Counted from the stretch's first letter, positions 1 to 8,386 are shown. The stretch is 64,000 nucleotides of DNA from Jejubacter calystegiae (GCF_005671395.1 NZ_CP040428.1:1240001-1304000), one strand, 5' to 3'. Made by a program: numbers and translations. The notes: generated from the sequence alone by a model not told the origin.

Positions 1-507
1 GAACAGGCTGAGTACTACCCGAAACTGGCTGCGCAAACTCATATCCCCATTGCGGCAGGTGAGCGGATGTTCTCACGCTTTGAGTTCAAACGCGTTCTGG
101 AAGCGGGAGGGCTGGCTATCCTGCAACCGGATCTCTCCCACGCGGGGGGCATTACCGAGTGTTATAAAATCGCCGGTATGGCGGAAGCCTATGATGTGGC
201 GCTGGCGCCGCACTGCCCGCTGGGGCCCATTGCGCTGGCGGCATGCCTGCATGTGGATTTTGTCTCGCGCAATGCGGTATTCCAGGAGCAAAGCATGGGC
301 ATCCATTATAACCAGGGTGCGGAACTGCTCGACTTTGTGAAAAACAAAGAGGACTTCAATATGGAAGGCGGCTTCTTTAAACCGTTAACCAAACCGGGGC
401 TCGGCGTGGAAATTGATGAAGAGCAGGTGATCGAACGCAGCAAAAATGCGCATGACTGGCGTAATCCGCTCTGGCGCCATGAAGATGGCAGCGTAGCGGA
501 GTGGTAA
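1..507 (+). CDS. dgoD: D-galactonate dehydratase, C-terminal part (cut by window start)
   Basis: The frame is open from base 1 and gives the last 168 residues of an enolase-superfamily dehydratase that converts D-galactonate to 2-keto-3-deoxygalactonate in the cytoplasm. Visible family landmarks are the metal-ligand segment [12 protein letters not shown], the strand [10 protein letters not shown], and APHCPLGP carrying the histidine that serves as a general base in this family. The C-terminus DGSVAEW matches what I recall of DgoD closely. The N-terminal capping domain and the rest of the barrel lie outside the window. In K-12 dgoD is followed by the transporter gene dgoT; here a different transporter follows 101 bp downstream, so the operon has been remodelled. 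The identity is seen by recognition of the protein and is strong; only the missing N-terminus limits it. Confidence 0.93.
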   Translation, partial: EQAEYYPKLAAQTHIPIAAGERMFSRFEFKRVLEAGGLAILQPDLSHAGGITECYKIAGMAEAYDVALAPHCPLGPIALAACLHVDFVSRNAVFQEQSMGIHYNQGAELLDFVKNKEDFNMEGGFFKPLTKPGLGVEIDEEQVIERSKNAHDWRNPLWRHEDGSVAEW

Positions 508-608
508 TTTTCCGTTCCCGTTAATTTATAAAAACAGAACAACAATACTCAATCCGCTGTTTTAAGACAGAGGCCGGGCAGCGTCCGCGCCATGGTGAGG
601 TAATGATA

Positions 609-1907
609 ATGAATCTGTACTCTACAACCTTGCGGCAATTAAATAAGAGAATTATTCCGTTTATTGTTATCTGCTATTTTGTGGCAAATCTCGATAAAAC
701 CAATATTTCCATCGCCGCACTGCAAATGAATGCCGACCTTGGACTGAGCGCCAGTATGTATGGTCTTGGGGTCGGGATGTTCTATATCTCATATATTATT
801 TTCGAAATACCCAGCAACGTCATTATGACGAAGGTGGGGGCCAGGTTATGGATCGCCCGTATCATGATCACCTGGGGTATCGTCAGCGCTGGCATGTCGC
901 TGGTACAGACGCCGACTCAGCTTTACGTTATGCGGTTTCTGCTGGGTATGGCGGAAGCGGGGTTCGCTCCGGGGATTATCTGGTATATCTCCTGCTGGTT
1001 CCCGAAGAGTAACCGGGCCAGGGCTATGTCATTCTTTTATATGGGTTCTGTCATGGCGTCGGTTATTGGTCTGCCGCTCTCCGGCTCATTGCTGAATATG
1101 CATGGCCTGGCGGATATAGCAGGCTGGCGTTGGCTGTTTGCCCTGGAGGGCATTCCGGCTATCGTTCTGGGGATTATGGTGCTGCGGTGGTTGCCGCAAT
1201 CGCCGGACCAGGCGGCCTGGCTGAGTCCGCAGCAAAAGAGCTGGCTGACTCGCCAGTTGGCGCAGGATAACGCGGGCGCAGAGGTGAGCGATCACCGCTG
1301 GTGGCGGGCGTTGAAAGATAAAACCGTGTTGCTGCTTAGCCTGGTGTGGTTCCTGCAGGCGTTTGGCACCATCGGTATTACCCTGTTTTTGCCCCTGATT
1401 ATCAAAAGTATGGCCAGCGACAGCAGTAACCTGCTGGTGGGTGTCCTTTCGGGAATCCCCTTTATCTTCGCCTGCCTGTTTATGTACCTGAATGGTCGTC
1501 ATTCCGATACCAGCGGCGAGCGCGCCCTGCATATGGGGCTACCGCTTATCCTTTCCGGGCTGGCGCTGGCGATGGCGGTATGGTCGCCGAGCCAGGGGCT
1601 GGCGTATCTGCTGCTAATCCTGACGGTGGGGCTTAACTTTGCCCTGACGCCAGTGTTCTGGGCCGTCACCACCGAAAAACTGGCGGGCGTGGCGGCTGCG
1701 GCTTCCATCGCGTTTATCAACACCATCGCCAACTTTGTTGGACTGGGGCTGCCGCCGGTTCTGGGGCGGATAAAGGATCTGACCAACAGCTACCATTCAG
1801 GGCTGATGATTGTGGCGGCAGCGCTGGTGCTGGGCGGTATTCTGGGGGTAATCGTTGCTCGTCCGGGGCGGCATCAGGCAGCAAAAGGCGCGGCAACGCG
1901 TATCTGA
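609..1907 (+). CDS. MFS transporter, anion:cation symporter (ACS) family
   Basis: A 432-residue inner-membrane protein with the 12-helix pattern of the major facilitator superfamily: two blocks of six hydrophobic segments separated by a polar loop near residues 190-230. Helix 1 ends in NLDKTNISIAALQM, matching the D-x-x-N signature of the anion:cation symporter family (tartrate, phthalate, hexuronate and 4-hydroxyphenylacetate carriers). It is not DgoT: the N-terminus and loop differ clearly from the K-12 galactonate transporter. ATG at 609 is chosen over ATG at 603 because the ribosome site GAGGT lies 8 bases upstream of 609 but only 2-3 bases from 603. It lies between dgoD and a hydroxyacid dehydrogenase (9-base gap), so a sugar acid or 2-hydroxy/2-keto acid substrate is inferred, not shown. 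Confidence 0.88.
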   Translation: MNLYSTTLRQLNKRIIPFIVICYFVANLDKTNISIAALQMNADLGLSASMYGLGVGMFYISYIIFEIPSNVIMTKVGARLWIARIMITWGIVSAGMSLVQTPTQLYVMRFLLGMAEAGFAPGIIWYISCWFPKSNRARAMSFFYMGSVMASVIGLPLSGSLLNMHGLADIAGWRWLFALEGIPAIVLGIMVLRWLPQSPDQAAWLSPQQKSWLTRQLAQDNAGAEVSDHRWWRALKDKTVLLLSLVWFLQAFGTIGITLFLPLIIKSMASDSSNLLVGVLSGIPFIFACLFMYLNGRHSDTSGERALHMGLPLILSGLALAMAVWSPSQGLAYLLLILTVGLNFALTPVFWAVTTEKLAGVAAAASIAFINTIANFVGLGLPPVLGRIKDLTNSYHSGLMIVAAALVLGGILGVIVARPGRHQAAKGAATRI

Positions 1908-1916
1908 GGAATCATC

Positions 1917-2852
1917 ATGACGAAGCAAAAGGTACTGAAGCAGGCGGGCCTGCCGGATGCGCTAACGGCGGAACTGGCGGAACGCTACGACCTGTATGAC
2001 TATGACGCGCTGACGCCGGTTGAAGCGCAAACGCTGGCGGAAAGTTGCGAAGTGGCCATTACCAACGGCGAGGCGGTAGTCTCCCGGGAGTTTATTGCCT
2101 CCATGCCCGCGCTAAAGCTGATTGCCGTATTTGGTGTGGGCTATGACGGCGTGGATGTGGCCGCGGCGCGCGAATATGGCGTGACCGTTACCCATACGCC
2201 GGGCGTGCTGACCGATGATGTAGCCGATCTGGCCATGGGGTTAATGCTGGCGACGTCGCGACGCATTGTCGCGGCCCAGAAATTTATCGAACGCGGCGGC
2301 TGGCGGGATGGCGGTTTTACGTGGACGCGTAAAGTCAGCGGCGCCCGGCTGGGAATTGCCGGCATGGGGCGGATTGGTCAGACCCTGGCCCGCCGGGCCA
2401 GAGGGTTTGATATGACGATCGCGTACTATAACCGTACGCCGGTTGCCGGCCCCGACTGGCAACGGGTTGAGGATCTGAGCGCACTGGCGGCTGACAGCGA
2501 CTTTCTGGTGGTTTGTATTCCCGGAGGCGAAGAAACCCGGGGGCTTATTGGTAGCAAGGTGCTGGCGGCGCTGGGGCCGGAAGGGATTCTGATTAACATT
2601 GGGCGCGGCAGCGTGGTGGATGAAGCGGCGCTGATAAAGGCGCTGGACGCGGGGACTCTCGCCGGTGCCGGGCTGGATGTGTTTGCCTGTGAGCCAGAAG
2701 TGCCAGAGGCGCTCCAGGGGCGCGATAATGTGGTGATTACGCCCCATATGGCGAGCGCCACGCACGATACCCGGGCTCAGATGTCCCGGCTGGTTCTGGA
2801 CAACGTAGCGGCCTGGTTTGAGACGGGAAGGGCGGTCACGCCAGTGGCATAA
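1917..2852 (+). CDS. NAD(P)-dependent 2-hydroxyacid dehydrogenase
   Basis: A 311-residue D-isomer-specific 2-hydroxyacid dehydrogenase, which reduces a 2-keto acid (glyoxylate, hydroxypyruvate or similar) to the D-hydroxy acid or runs the reverse reaction. The Rossmann motif GMGRIG is at residues 149-154. The catalytic triad appears complete: Arg230 in INIGRGSVVDE, Glu259 in FACEPEVP and His277 in ITPHMAS. The segment after the second strand reads YYNRT instead of carrying an acidic residue, which in this family favours NADPH over NADH. ATG at 1917 follows a GAGGA ribosome site and starts 9 bases after the transporter stop, so the two are probably co-transcribed and act on one substrate. Substrate is unknown. 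It may be a GhrB-like or hydroxyphenylpyruvate reductase-like enzyme. Confidence 0.9.
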   Translation: MTKQKVLKQAGLPDALTAELAERYDLYDYDALTPVEAQTLAESCEVAITNGEAVVSREFIASMPALKLIAVFGVGYDGVDVAAAREYGVTVTHTPGVLTDDVADLAMGLMLATSRRIVAAQKFIERGGWRDGGFTWTRKVSGARLGIAGMGRIGQTLARRARGFDMTIAYYNRTPVAGPDWQRVEDLSALAADSDFLVVCIPGGEETRGLIGSKVLAALGPEGILINIGRGSVVDEAALIKALDAGTLAGAGLDVFACEPEVPEALQGRDNVVITPHMASATHDTRAQMSRLVLDNVAAWFETGRAVTPVA

Positions 2853-2915
2853 CAATAGGTTTTTGGTTCAGGATCTTCTACCCTATACAGCGATCAGGGT
2901 CGGGAGATTATCCAC

Positions 2916-4181
2916 GTGAAACAGCTTACCTTTGCTAAGCGCAACCATCAGCTTACCAATATCAACGCCTGGACGCCGGACAGCCGCTGGCTGGCTTTCG
3001 ATGTTCGCCCGTCCGGCGCGTCCTTTACCGGCCAGACCATCGAGCGGGTTAATGTGGAAAGCGGTGAGATCGAGGTGCTTTATCGGGCGCCCCAGGGGGC
3101 TCATGTCGGCGTGGTGACGGTGAATCCACACGCTCCTGACCGCTATGTCTTTATCCATGGGCCCGAGAATCCCGATGCTGCCTGGCGGTACGACTTTCAT
3201 CACCGGCGCGGCGTGGTAGTGGAAGGGGGGCGGGCGACTAATCTGGATGCGATGGATATCACCGAACCCTATACGCCCGGCGCCCTGCGTGGTGGCAGCC
3301 ACGTTCACGTCTGGAGCCCGGACGGTAGCCGACTCAGCTTTACCTATAATGACCACGTGTTGCATGAGCGCTGTCCGGCGCTCGATTTGCGCAACGTCGG
3401 CGTGGCGCTGCCGTTCGGCCCGGTCACGCCGCCGCAAAGCCATCCGCGGGAATACGGCGGTAGCCACTGGTGTGCGCTGGTCAGCCATACCACGCCGACG
3501 CCGCGCCCGGGCAGTGATGATATCAGCCGCGCCTATGAAGAGGGCTGGGTAGGGAATCAGGGCTATCTGAAGCCAGACGGTACGCGTCAACGCTGGGCGC
3601 TGGCCTTTATTGGCGATACCTGCGATCGCCATGGCGGCAGGGTGCCGGAGCTGTTTATTGTCGATCTTCCCGAGGATGAGGCGGCATGGAAGCGTCCCGG
3701 TATGTCGCCGCTGGCGGGAACACCCACGACAATGCCGGCACCGCCGGATGGCGTTGCGCAACGTCGACTGACCTTTACTCACCATTTTAGCCATCCCGGG
3801 CTGGTCAATTCGCCGCGCCACTGGGTACGCAGCGATCCTGGCGGTGCAAACCTGGCGTTCCTGATGGGTGATGCGAATGGCGTGGCGCAATTGTGGCTGA
3901 TGTCTCCCAATGGCGGCGAACCGCGACAGCTAACGCACGGGTTGCAGGGAGTGGATTCCGCCTTTAACTGGCATCCGTCGGGCCGGGCGCTGGGCTTTGT
4001 TCAGGGAAAACGTATTGTACTGTGCGATGCCAATAGCGGGGCGATTACGCCATTGACCGAGCCGCTTGCGGTGCCGCCGTCTGCCGATGCGGTTGTTTTC
4101 TCACCGGATGGTCGTCACATTGCCTGGATGCAGGAGGTGGAAGACTTCCGGCAACTGTTTATGACTCCGATCGACGATTGA
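2916..4181 (+). CDS. yidR: YidR, TolB-like beta-propeller protein (DUF3748)
   Basis: A 421-residue protein recognised as YidR of the DUF3748 family. Propeller-type repeats of the form WSPDGSRLSF, WHPSGRALGF and FSPDGRHIAW recur along the chain, as in TolB and oligogalacturonate-lyase-like propellers. No signal peptide is visible: the N-terminus MKQLTFAKRNHQLTN is polar. The start is GTG at 2916, preceded by GGGAG, and gives the usual family length. It faces yidQ tail to tail (stops at 4181 and 4182), and the block yidR-yidQ-ibpA-ibpB-yidE matches K-12. A sugar-acid lyase-like activity is sometimes suggested by annotation, but the function is not established. Confidence 0.88.
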   Translation: MKQLTFAKRNHQLTNINAWTPDSRWLAFDVRPSGASFTGQTIERVNVESGEIEVLYRAPQGAHVGVVTVNPHAPDRYVFIHGPENPDAAWRYDFHHRRGVVVEGGRATNLDAMDITEPYTPGALRGGSHVHVWSPDGSRLSFTYNDHVLHERCPALDLRNVGVALPFGPVTPPQSHPREYGGSHWCALVSHTTPTPRPGSDDISRAYEEGWVGNQGYLKPDGTRQRWALAFIGDTCDRHGGRVPELFIVDLPEDEAAWKRPGMSPLAGTPTTMPAPPDGVAQRRLTFTHHFSHPGLVNSPRHWVRSDPGGANLAFLMGDANGVAQLWLMSPNGGEPRQLTHGLQGVDSAFNWHPSGRALGFVQGKRIVLCDANSGAITPLTEPLAVPPSADAVVFSPDGRHIAWMQEVEDFRQLFMTPIDD

Positions 4182-4502
4182 TCAGGAAGCAGGAGGAATC
4201 GCGGAGTTAGTGGCGAGGTTTTTGCTTTCGCTCTCTTCAACCCGGGATTTGATGGATTTGTCGGTGCGGAAGGCATCCCAGGGGATCAATACCGTATCCA
4301 TTACTGCGGTAAACGGCATATCCAGCGCGACCAATGGTTTCATCCCCCAGCTGGTTTCGTCATCCTTTAACATCTTGTAGCTGGCGCGGGTGCCGGGGTA
4401 GTAACCCAGTTCACCGCCGCCAGTATGGCTCATGACGCTGGAACATCCACACATAGCAGTAACTGCGCTGCTGAGCAGGAGCTTCTGAAAGGATCTTTTC
4501 AT
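4182..4502 (-). CDS. yidQ: YidQ, small lipoprotein of the YceK/YidQ family
   Basis: A 106-residue predicted lipoprotein. The N-terminus MKRSFQKLLLSSAVTAMCGC is a short signal peptide ending in a lipobox-like MCGC, so the mature protein would be acylated and membrane-anchored; the residue after the Cys is Ser, which predicts outer-membrane sorting. The conserved body, SSVMSHTGG, YYPGTRAS, DDETSWG, and the segment around MPFTAVMDTVLIPWD, matches E. coli YidQ. ATG at 4502 is preferred to GTG at 4508 because GGAAGAGAG sits at proper spacing from 4502 and abuts 4508. The function is unknown. It is convergent with yidR and divergent from ibpA, as in K-12. Confidence 0.9.
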   Translation of the reverse strand: MKRSFQKLLLSSAVTAMCGCSSVMSHTGGGELGYYPGTRASYKMLKDDETSWGMKPLVALDMPFTAVMDTVLIPWDAFRTDKSIKSRVEESESKNLATNSAIPPAS

Positions 4503-4621
4503 TTTCACTCTCTTCCGTTGGGAGACATATACCCGTCATATTTCAGGCTGCAGATGCGTCGCTGCTTCTGGCTGTAGTCTAAGCAAAGATAAGCGCGGCG
4601 ACAAAAAAATCTCCATCCTGC

Positions 4622-4650
4622 CTTGAAAATTTGCGAGGCGACGCCACTTA
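4622..4650 (+). promoter_or_regulatory. Candidate heat-shock (sigma-32) promoter of ibpA
   Basis: CTTGAAA at 4622-4628 matches the sigma-32 -35 element exactly. About 15 bases downstream lies CCACTTA (4644-4650), a partial match to the CCCCATnT -10 element. It is placed about 100 bases before the ibpA start, leaving room for the thermometer leader. ibpA is a classical sigma-32 gene. The transcription start itself is inferred. Confidence 0.6.
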
Positions 4651-4730
4651 AAAAGTGTGCCCAATTGAGGCGCTTGCCGACAGGGAGCGCGGGCCATCCG
4701 GTCTGTCCGACAGGAAGACTTTTATTTATC

Positions 4731-4753
4731 TCGCTGATTTCAGGAGCAAACTC
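4731..4753 (+). promoter_or_regulatory. ROSE-type RNA thermometer hairpin, ibpA leader
   Basis: The ROSE motif UYGCU is present as TCGCT at 4731-4735. It can fold over a four-base AUUU loop (4737-4740) onto the ribosome site AGGAG (4742-4746). The pairs are G4736-C4741, U4735-A4742, C4734-G4743, then a G4733-G4744 mismatch and weak C-A and U-G contacts. The imperfect G-G step is the diagnostic feature of ROSE elements, which melt on heat shock and expose the ribosome site. AGGAG is 7 bases before the ibpA ATG. Confidence 0.75.
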
Positions 4754-5164
4754 ATGCGTAATTTTGATTTATCCCCCCTTTATCGTTCCGCTATTGGTTT
4801 CGATCGCCTGTTCAACCTGCTGGAAAACAATCAGAGTCAGAGCAACGGCTATCCTCCGTACAACGTTGAGCTGGTCGATGAGAACCACTACCGCATCGCT
4901 ATCGCCGTGGCTGGCTTCGCCGAAAGCGAACTGGATATCACTGCGCAGGATAACCTGCTGGTGGTGAAAGGCGCCCATGCCACTGAGCAGAAAGAGCGGA
5001 CCTATCTCTACCAGGGCATTGCCGAGCGCAACTTCGAGCGCAAATTCCAACTGGCGGAAAATATTCACGTTCGCGGCGCGAATCTGGTGAATGGCCTGCT
5101 GTACATCGATCTGGAACGCGTGATTCCGGAAGCGATGAAACCGCGTCGCATCGAAATTAACTAA
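4754..5164 (+). CDS. ibpA: Small heat shock protein IbpA
   Basis: A 136-residue Hsp20-family chaperone (K-12 IbpA has 137). It binds aggregating proteins in the cytoplasm and hands them to DnaK and ClpB. The N-terminus [20 protein letters not shown], the alpha-crystallin core with [17 protein letters not shown] and [20 protein letters not shown], and the C-terminal RRIEIN containing the I-x-I tail motif are all visible. ATG at 4754 is chosen because it gives the family N-terminus and follows AGGAG by 7 bases; an in-frame upstream start would run through the leader. ibpB follows 115 bases downstream. Expression is expected to be controlled by the sigma-32 promoter and the leader thermometer. 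Confidence 0.97.
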   Translation: MRNFDLSPLYRSAIGFDRLFNLLENNQSQSNGYPPYNVELVDENHYRIAIAVAGFAESELDITAQDNLLVVKGAHATEQKERTYLYQGIAERNFERKFQLAENIHVRGANLVNGLLYIDLERVIPEAMKPRRIEIN

Positions 5165-5227
5165 TTTTCCGGGTTGGCTACAGGGCCGGCCCATACTCAC
5201 TGCTTGCCGAATTCGGGAGCAGACGCT

Positions 5228-5274
5228 GGTGCCAGGGGCACCGGTGCAACATGACTCGCTTCAAAGAAGGAGAA
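5228..5274 (+). promoter_or_regulatory. Two-hairpin leader with ROSE-type thermometer, ibpB
   Basis: A 6-bp stem GGTGCC/GGCACC (5228-5233 with 5237-5242, triloop AGG) is followed by a second hairpin. In that one TCGCTTC (5256-5262) pairs over an AAA triloop with GAAGGAG (5266-5272), covering the ibpB ribosome site. The pairs C-G, U-A, U-A, C-G are followed by a G5258-G5270 mismatch, the same ROSE signature seen before ibpA. This suggests ibpB has its own temperature control in addition to that of the shared transcript. Confidence 0.7.
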
Positions 5275-5279
5275 ATGCC

Positions 5280-5708
5280 ATGCGTAACTTTGATCTTTCA
5301 CCGCTGCTGCGTCAGTGGATAGGCTTCGACAAACTCGCTAATGCGCTGCAAAGCGCCGGTGATGCTCAGGGCTTCCCCCCGTATAACATCGAAAAGAGCG
5401 ATGATAACCACTATCGCATCACGCTGGCGCTGGCCGGTTTCCGCCAGGAGGACCTGGATGTGGAGCTGGAAGGCACCCGGCTGAGCGTGAAAGGGACGCC
5501 TCCGGCACAGGAAGGCGAAACCCACTGGCTGCATCAGGGGCTGGTGACTCAGCCGTTCAGCCTGAGCTTTACCCTGGCTGAACATATGGAAGTCTCCGGC
5601 GCGACCTTTACCAATGGTCTGCTGCATATTGACCTGACCCGCAACATTCCGGAAGCCATTGCTCCGCAGCGTATTGCCATCAGTGAACGCCCGGCGCTGA
5701 ATAGCTGA
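5280..5708 (+). CDS. ibpB: Small heat shock protein IbpB
   Basis: A 142-residue Hsp20-family chaperone, exactly the K-12 IbpB length, that works with IbpA on protein aggregates. It begins [20 protein letters not shown] and has the core strands [20 protein letters not shown] and the C-terminal PQRIAI tail motif. ATG at 5280 is the start because it reproduces the family N-terminus and lies just after GAAGGAG. It is the second gene of the ibpAB operon, and the ROSE-type hairpin in the 115-base gap suggests separate translational control. It differs from IbpA throughout the core, so the pair is the usual ancient duplication and not a recent copy. Confidence 0.97.
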   Translation: MRNFDLSPLLRQWIGFDKLANALQSAGDAQGFPPYNIEKSDDNHYRITLALAGFRQEDLDVELEGTRLSVKGTPPAQEGETHWLHQGLVTQPFSLSFTLAEHMEVSGATFTNGLLHIDLTRNIPEAIAPQRIAISERPALNS

Positions 5709-5727
5709 TTCGCTGTATGACGAAAGA

Positions 5728-5747
5728 AAGCTCCCATCCGGGAGCTT
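5728..5747 (+). terminator. Hairpin after ibpB
   Basis: A perfect 8-bp stem AAGCTCCC/GGGAGCTT with loop ATCC begins 19 bases after the ibpB stop. It has no T-run, so it is more likely an mRNA 3' stabiliser or weak terminator than a full intrinsic terminator. A near copy of the same hairpin occurs again at 5887-5906. Confidence 0.5.
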
Positions 5748-5842
5748 GAGACTGTTGATAAACCTGGGACGAACGCGTTCGGCCAGAAGCCCAGAAAAAT
5801 AAACAAGGAAAATCAATTCATTGATTTTCTACTGATAAACCC

Positions 5843-5912
5843 AAAGAGGGAAAAACCCCGTTTTTTCCCTCTTTGTCATCAACCTGAAGCTCCCATCCGG
5901 TAGCTTTTTTTG
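5843..5912 (+). terminator. Tandem terminators of the ibpAB operon
   Basis: Stem AAAGAGGGAAAAA (5843-5855) pairs with TTTTTTCCCTCTTT (5861-5874). Because it is A-rich then T-rich it could work on either strand. A second hairpin with arms AAGCT and AGCTT (5887-5906) runs directly into seven T residues, which is a classical rho-independent end. Together they separate ibpB from yidE. Confidence 0.75.
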
Positions 5913-5986
5913 TGCGCTGACCCCCTGTTCATTTGGGGGGGCTCTGTCAGAATCCCTTTTAACAGTATGGTTTACAGGGAAGTCTG

Positions 5987-7639
5987 ATGAGCGGAATCGC
6001 ATTAACGGTTAGCGTACTGGCGCTGGTGGCCGTCGTCGGGTTGTGGATTGGCAGTATCAAAGTCCGTGGTATCGGTATGGGCATTGGCGGTGTGCTGTTC
6101 GGTGGCATTATCGTCGGCCATTTTGTCGATAACGCCGGGCTGATGCTCAATGCCGATATGCTGCACGTATTACAGGAGTTCGGCCTGATTCTGTTCGTGT
6201 ATACCATCGGCATCCAGGTGGGGCCGGGTTTTTTTTCCTCGCTGCGAGTTTCCGGACTGCGGCTTAATCTGTTCGCCATTCTTATTGTGCTGCTGGGGGC
6301 GTTGGTCACTGCGGCGCTACACGTTTTTTTCGCCGTGCCGCTGCCGGTTATCCTGGGTATTTTCTCTGGCGCGGTCACTAATACTCCGGCGCTGGGGGCC
6401 GGACAGCAGATTCTGAGCGACCTTGGTATGCCGACAACGCAGGTCGATATGATGGGTATGAGCTATGCCATGGCTTACCCCTTTGGGATCTGCGGTATTC
6501 TGCTTACCATGTGGCTGATTCGCCTGGCGTTTCGGATCAACCTTGAGCAGGAAGCCAGCCAGTTTGAAGCGAGCTGCGGCAGCGGTCAGGAACGTCTGCA
6601 TACGCTCAATATTCGGGTCGAGAATCCTAACCTTGATAATCTTGCCATTCAGGATGTGCCGCTGTTGAACAGCGACAGCCTGGTCTGTTCGCGCCTGAAG
6701 CGCGGCGAGCTTCTGATGGTGCCGTCTCCGGCAACCCGTTTACAGAACGGCGATCTGCTGCACCTGGTGGGTAAAGAGCGGGATCTGCACGATGCGCAGC
6801 TGATTATCGGCAAAGAGGTGGCGACTTCGCTTTCCACTCGCGGTAGCGACCTGCGGGTGGAGCGGGTAGTAGTGACTAACGAGCGGGTGTTAGGAAAACG
6901 AATCCGCGATCTTAACTACAAGCAGCGTTACGATGTGGTGATTTCGCGCCTGAATCGAGCCGGTGTTGAGCTGGTGGCGGGGAGCGGCGCCAGCTTGCAG
7001 TTTGGCGATATCCTGACGCTGGTCGGCAGGCCGGGATCGATAGAAGCGGTGTCTGCGGAGATGGGGAATGCGCAGCAGAAGCTACAGCAGGTGCAGATGT
7101 TGCCGGTGTTTATCGGTATCGGTCTGGGCGTTCTGCTGGGCTCTATTCCGTTGTTTATCCCAGGTTTTCCGGCGGCGTTGCGTCTGGGGTTGGCCGGCGG
7201 GCCGTTGATTATGGCGATTATTCTGGGGCGTATCGGCAGTATTGGTCGCCTTTACTGGTTTATGCCGCCCAGCGCTAATCTGGTGCTGCGCGAGTTGGGC
7301 ATCGTGCTGTTTCTGGCGGTGGTGGGGCTTAAATCCGGCGGTGACTTTCTGGATACCCTGGTTCAGGGCGACGGCCTGAGTTGGATCAGCTATGGTGTAG
7401 CGATTACTGCGTTGCCGTTGCTGGGGGTGGCGCTGCTGGCGCGTCTGTTCACCGGTATCAATTATCTGACTCTGTGTGGAATGCTGGCGGGCTCCATGAC
7501 CGACCCTCCCGCGCTGGCGTTTGCCAATAACCTGCATGCCACCAGCGGCGCCGCGGCGCTCTCTTACGCCACGGTATATCCACTGGTGATGTTCCTGCGC
7601 ATCATTACGCCTCAGTTACTGGTGGTGATGTTTTGGTAA
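5987..7639 (+). CDS. yidE: YidE, AspT/YidE/YbjL-family transporter with two RCK_C domains
   Basis: A 550-residue inner-membrane protein. Hydrophobic helices occupy residues 1 to about 185. Two TrkA-C/RCK_C-type domains follow: one near residues 205-275, ending around [11 protein letters not shown], and one near 295-370, around [13 protein letters not shown] second membrane block runs from about 375 to the end. This duplicated-membrane/RCK arrangement is that of the aspartate:alanine exchanger family, to which E. coli YidE (553 residues) belongs. The substrate of YidE is not known. The start ATG at 5987 follows AGGGAA. The gene is preceded by the ibp terminators and so is probably transcribed on its own. 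The next gene, yihX, is not its K-12 neighbour, so a rearrangement breakpoint lies at 7640-7736. Confidence 0.95.
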   Translation: MSGIALTVSVLALVAVVGLWIGSIKVRGIGMGIGGVLFGGIIVGHFVDNAGLMLNADMLHVLQEFGLILFVYTIGIQVGPGFFSSLRVSGLRLNLFAILIVLLGALVTAALHVFFAVPLPVILGIFSGAVTNTPALGAGQQILSDLGMPTTQVDMMGMSYAMAYPFGICGILLTMWLIRLAFRINLEQEASQFEASCGSGQERLHTLNIRVENPNLDNLAIQDVPLLNSDSLVCSRLKRGELLMVPSPATRLQNGDLLHLVGKERDLHDAQLIIGKEVATSLSTRGSDLRVERVVVTNERVLGKRIRDLNYKQRYDVVISRLNRAGVELVAGSGASLQFGDILTLVGRPGSIEAVSAEMGNAQQKLQQVQMLPVFIGIGLGVLLGSIPLFIPGFPAALRLGLAGGPLIMAIILGRIGSIGRLYWFMPPSANLVLRELGIVLFLAVVGLKSGGDFLDTLVQGDGLSWISYGVAITALPLLGVALLARLFTGINYLTLCGMLAGSMTDPPALAFANNLHATSGAAALSYATVYPLVMFLRIITPQLLVVMFW

Positions 7640-7667
7640 TTGTGGCGGTCCGTCCAGGAGGATGCGG

Positions 7668-7730
7668 ATGGCTAAAATTACTATCCGTCGCTACGCTTCA
7701 TTAAGGACTCAATTGCAACAAAGGGGATAA
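7668..7730 (+). CDS. Possible 20-residue leader peptide before yihX
   Basis: This is a small ORF too short for normal gene calling: ATG at 7668, stop TAA at 7728-7730, encoding MAKITIRRYASLRTQLQQRG. It is preceded by a textbook ribosome site AGGAGG at 7656-7661 with 6-base spacing, stronger than that of yihX itself. Its last codons and stop overlap the yihX ribosome region (AAGGGGAT), with yihX starting 6 bases later, so translation of the two could be coupled. It is basic and has no membrane segment. It may be a leader peptide or the remnant of a gene lost at the yidE/yihX junction. No homologue is known to me. Confidence 0.35.
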   Translation: MAKITIRRYASLRTQLQQRG

Positions 7731-7736
7731 CAGAAA

Positions 7737-8330
7737 ATGCTCTATATCTTTGATTTAGGGAATGTCATTGTCGATATCGATTTCAGGCGCGTGCTGGGAG
7801 CCTGGAGCGATTTCAGCCGTATTCCCCTGGCGGAGCTGCAAAAGAGTTTTGTGATGGGAGAAACCTTTCACCGTCATGAACGCGGCGAAATCAGCGATGA
7901 AGAGTTTGCCAGCCAGCTGTGCCATGAGATGTCACTGCCTCTGAGCTATGAACAGTTTACCACGGGATGGCAGGCCATTTTCGTGGCGTTGCGTCCGGAA
8001 GTGATTGATATCATGAACCGGTTGCGTGAGCAGGGGCACAGGGTGGTGGTACTCTCCAACACCAATCGTCTGCATACTACTTACTGGCCGGAACAGTATC
8101 CGGAAATTCAGAGTGCTGCGGATCGCATCTGGCTGTCTCAGGATATGGGAATGCGTAAGCCGGAGCCGGGAATTTACCAAAAAGTCCTTAAAGAAGAGGG
8201 CTTCTCCGCCGAACAGACACTGTTCTTTGATGATAATGCTGACAATATTAACGGTGCCGAAGCGTGCGGAATCACCAGCATTCTGGTTACCGACAACCGC
8301 ACCATTCCGGACTGGTTCGCCCGGCAGTAA
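7737..8330 (+). CDS. yihX: Alpha-D-glucose-1-phosphate phosphatase YihX (HAD family)
   Basis: A 197-residue cytoplasmic HAD-superfamily phosphatase (K-12 YihX has 199) that hydrolyses alpha-glucose-1-phosphate. All HAD motifs are present: the nucleophile loop FDLGN (Asp6), motif II SNTN at 107-110, the lysine of MRKPEPGIY (Lys141) and the metal-binding FFDDNADN (Asp165 and Asp166). The ATG at 7737 follows GGGGAT and gives the expected N-terminus MLYIFDLGN. In K-12 yihX is followed by yihY/rbn, dtd and fabY. Here dtd comes next, 105 bases downstream, and yihY is absent. Confidence 0.95.
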   Translation: MLYIFDLGNVIVDIDFRRVLGAWSDFSRIPLAELQKSFVMGETFHRHERGEISDEEFASQLCHEMSLPLSYEQFTTGWQAIFVALRPEVIDIMNRLREQGHRVVVLSNTNRLHTTYWPEQYPEIQSAADRIWLSQDMGMRKPEPGIYQKVLKEEGFSAEQTLFFDDNADNINGAEACGITSILVTDNRTIPDWFARQ

Positions 8331-8366
8331 CCGTTCTGTTCTCTTTCCTCCTCGCGTTGATTTCAT

Positions 8367-8386
8367 CCCCGTCTTGCCTGACGGGG
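8367..8386. repeat. Perfect 7-bp hairpin in the yihX-dtd gap
   Basis: CCCCGTC (8367-8373) and GACGGGG (8380-8386) form a perfect stem with a six-base loop in the short gap where yihY/rbn would be expected. No T-run follows on the + strand, so it is not a clear terminator. It may be a scar or an RNA-processing hairpin. Confidence 0.4.
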
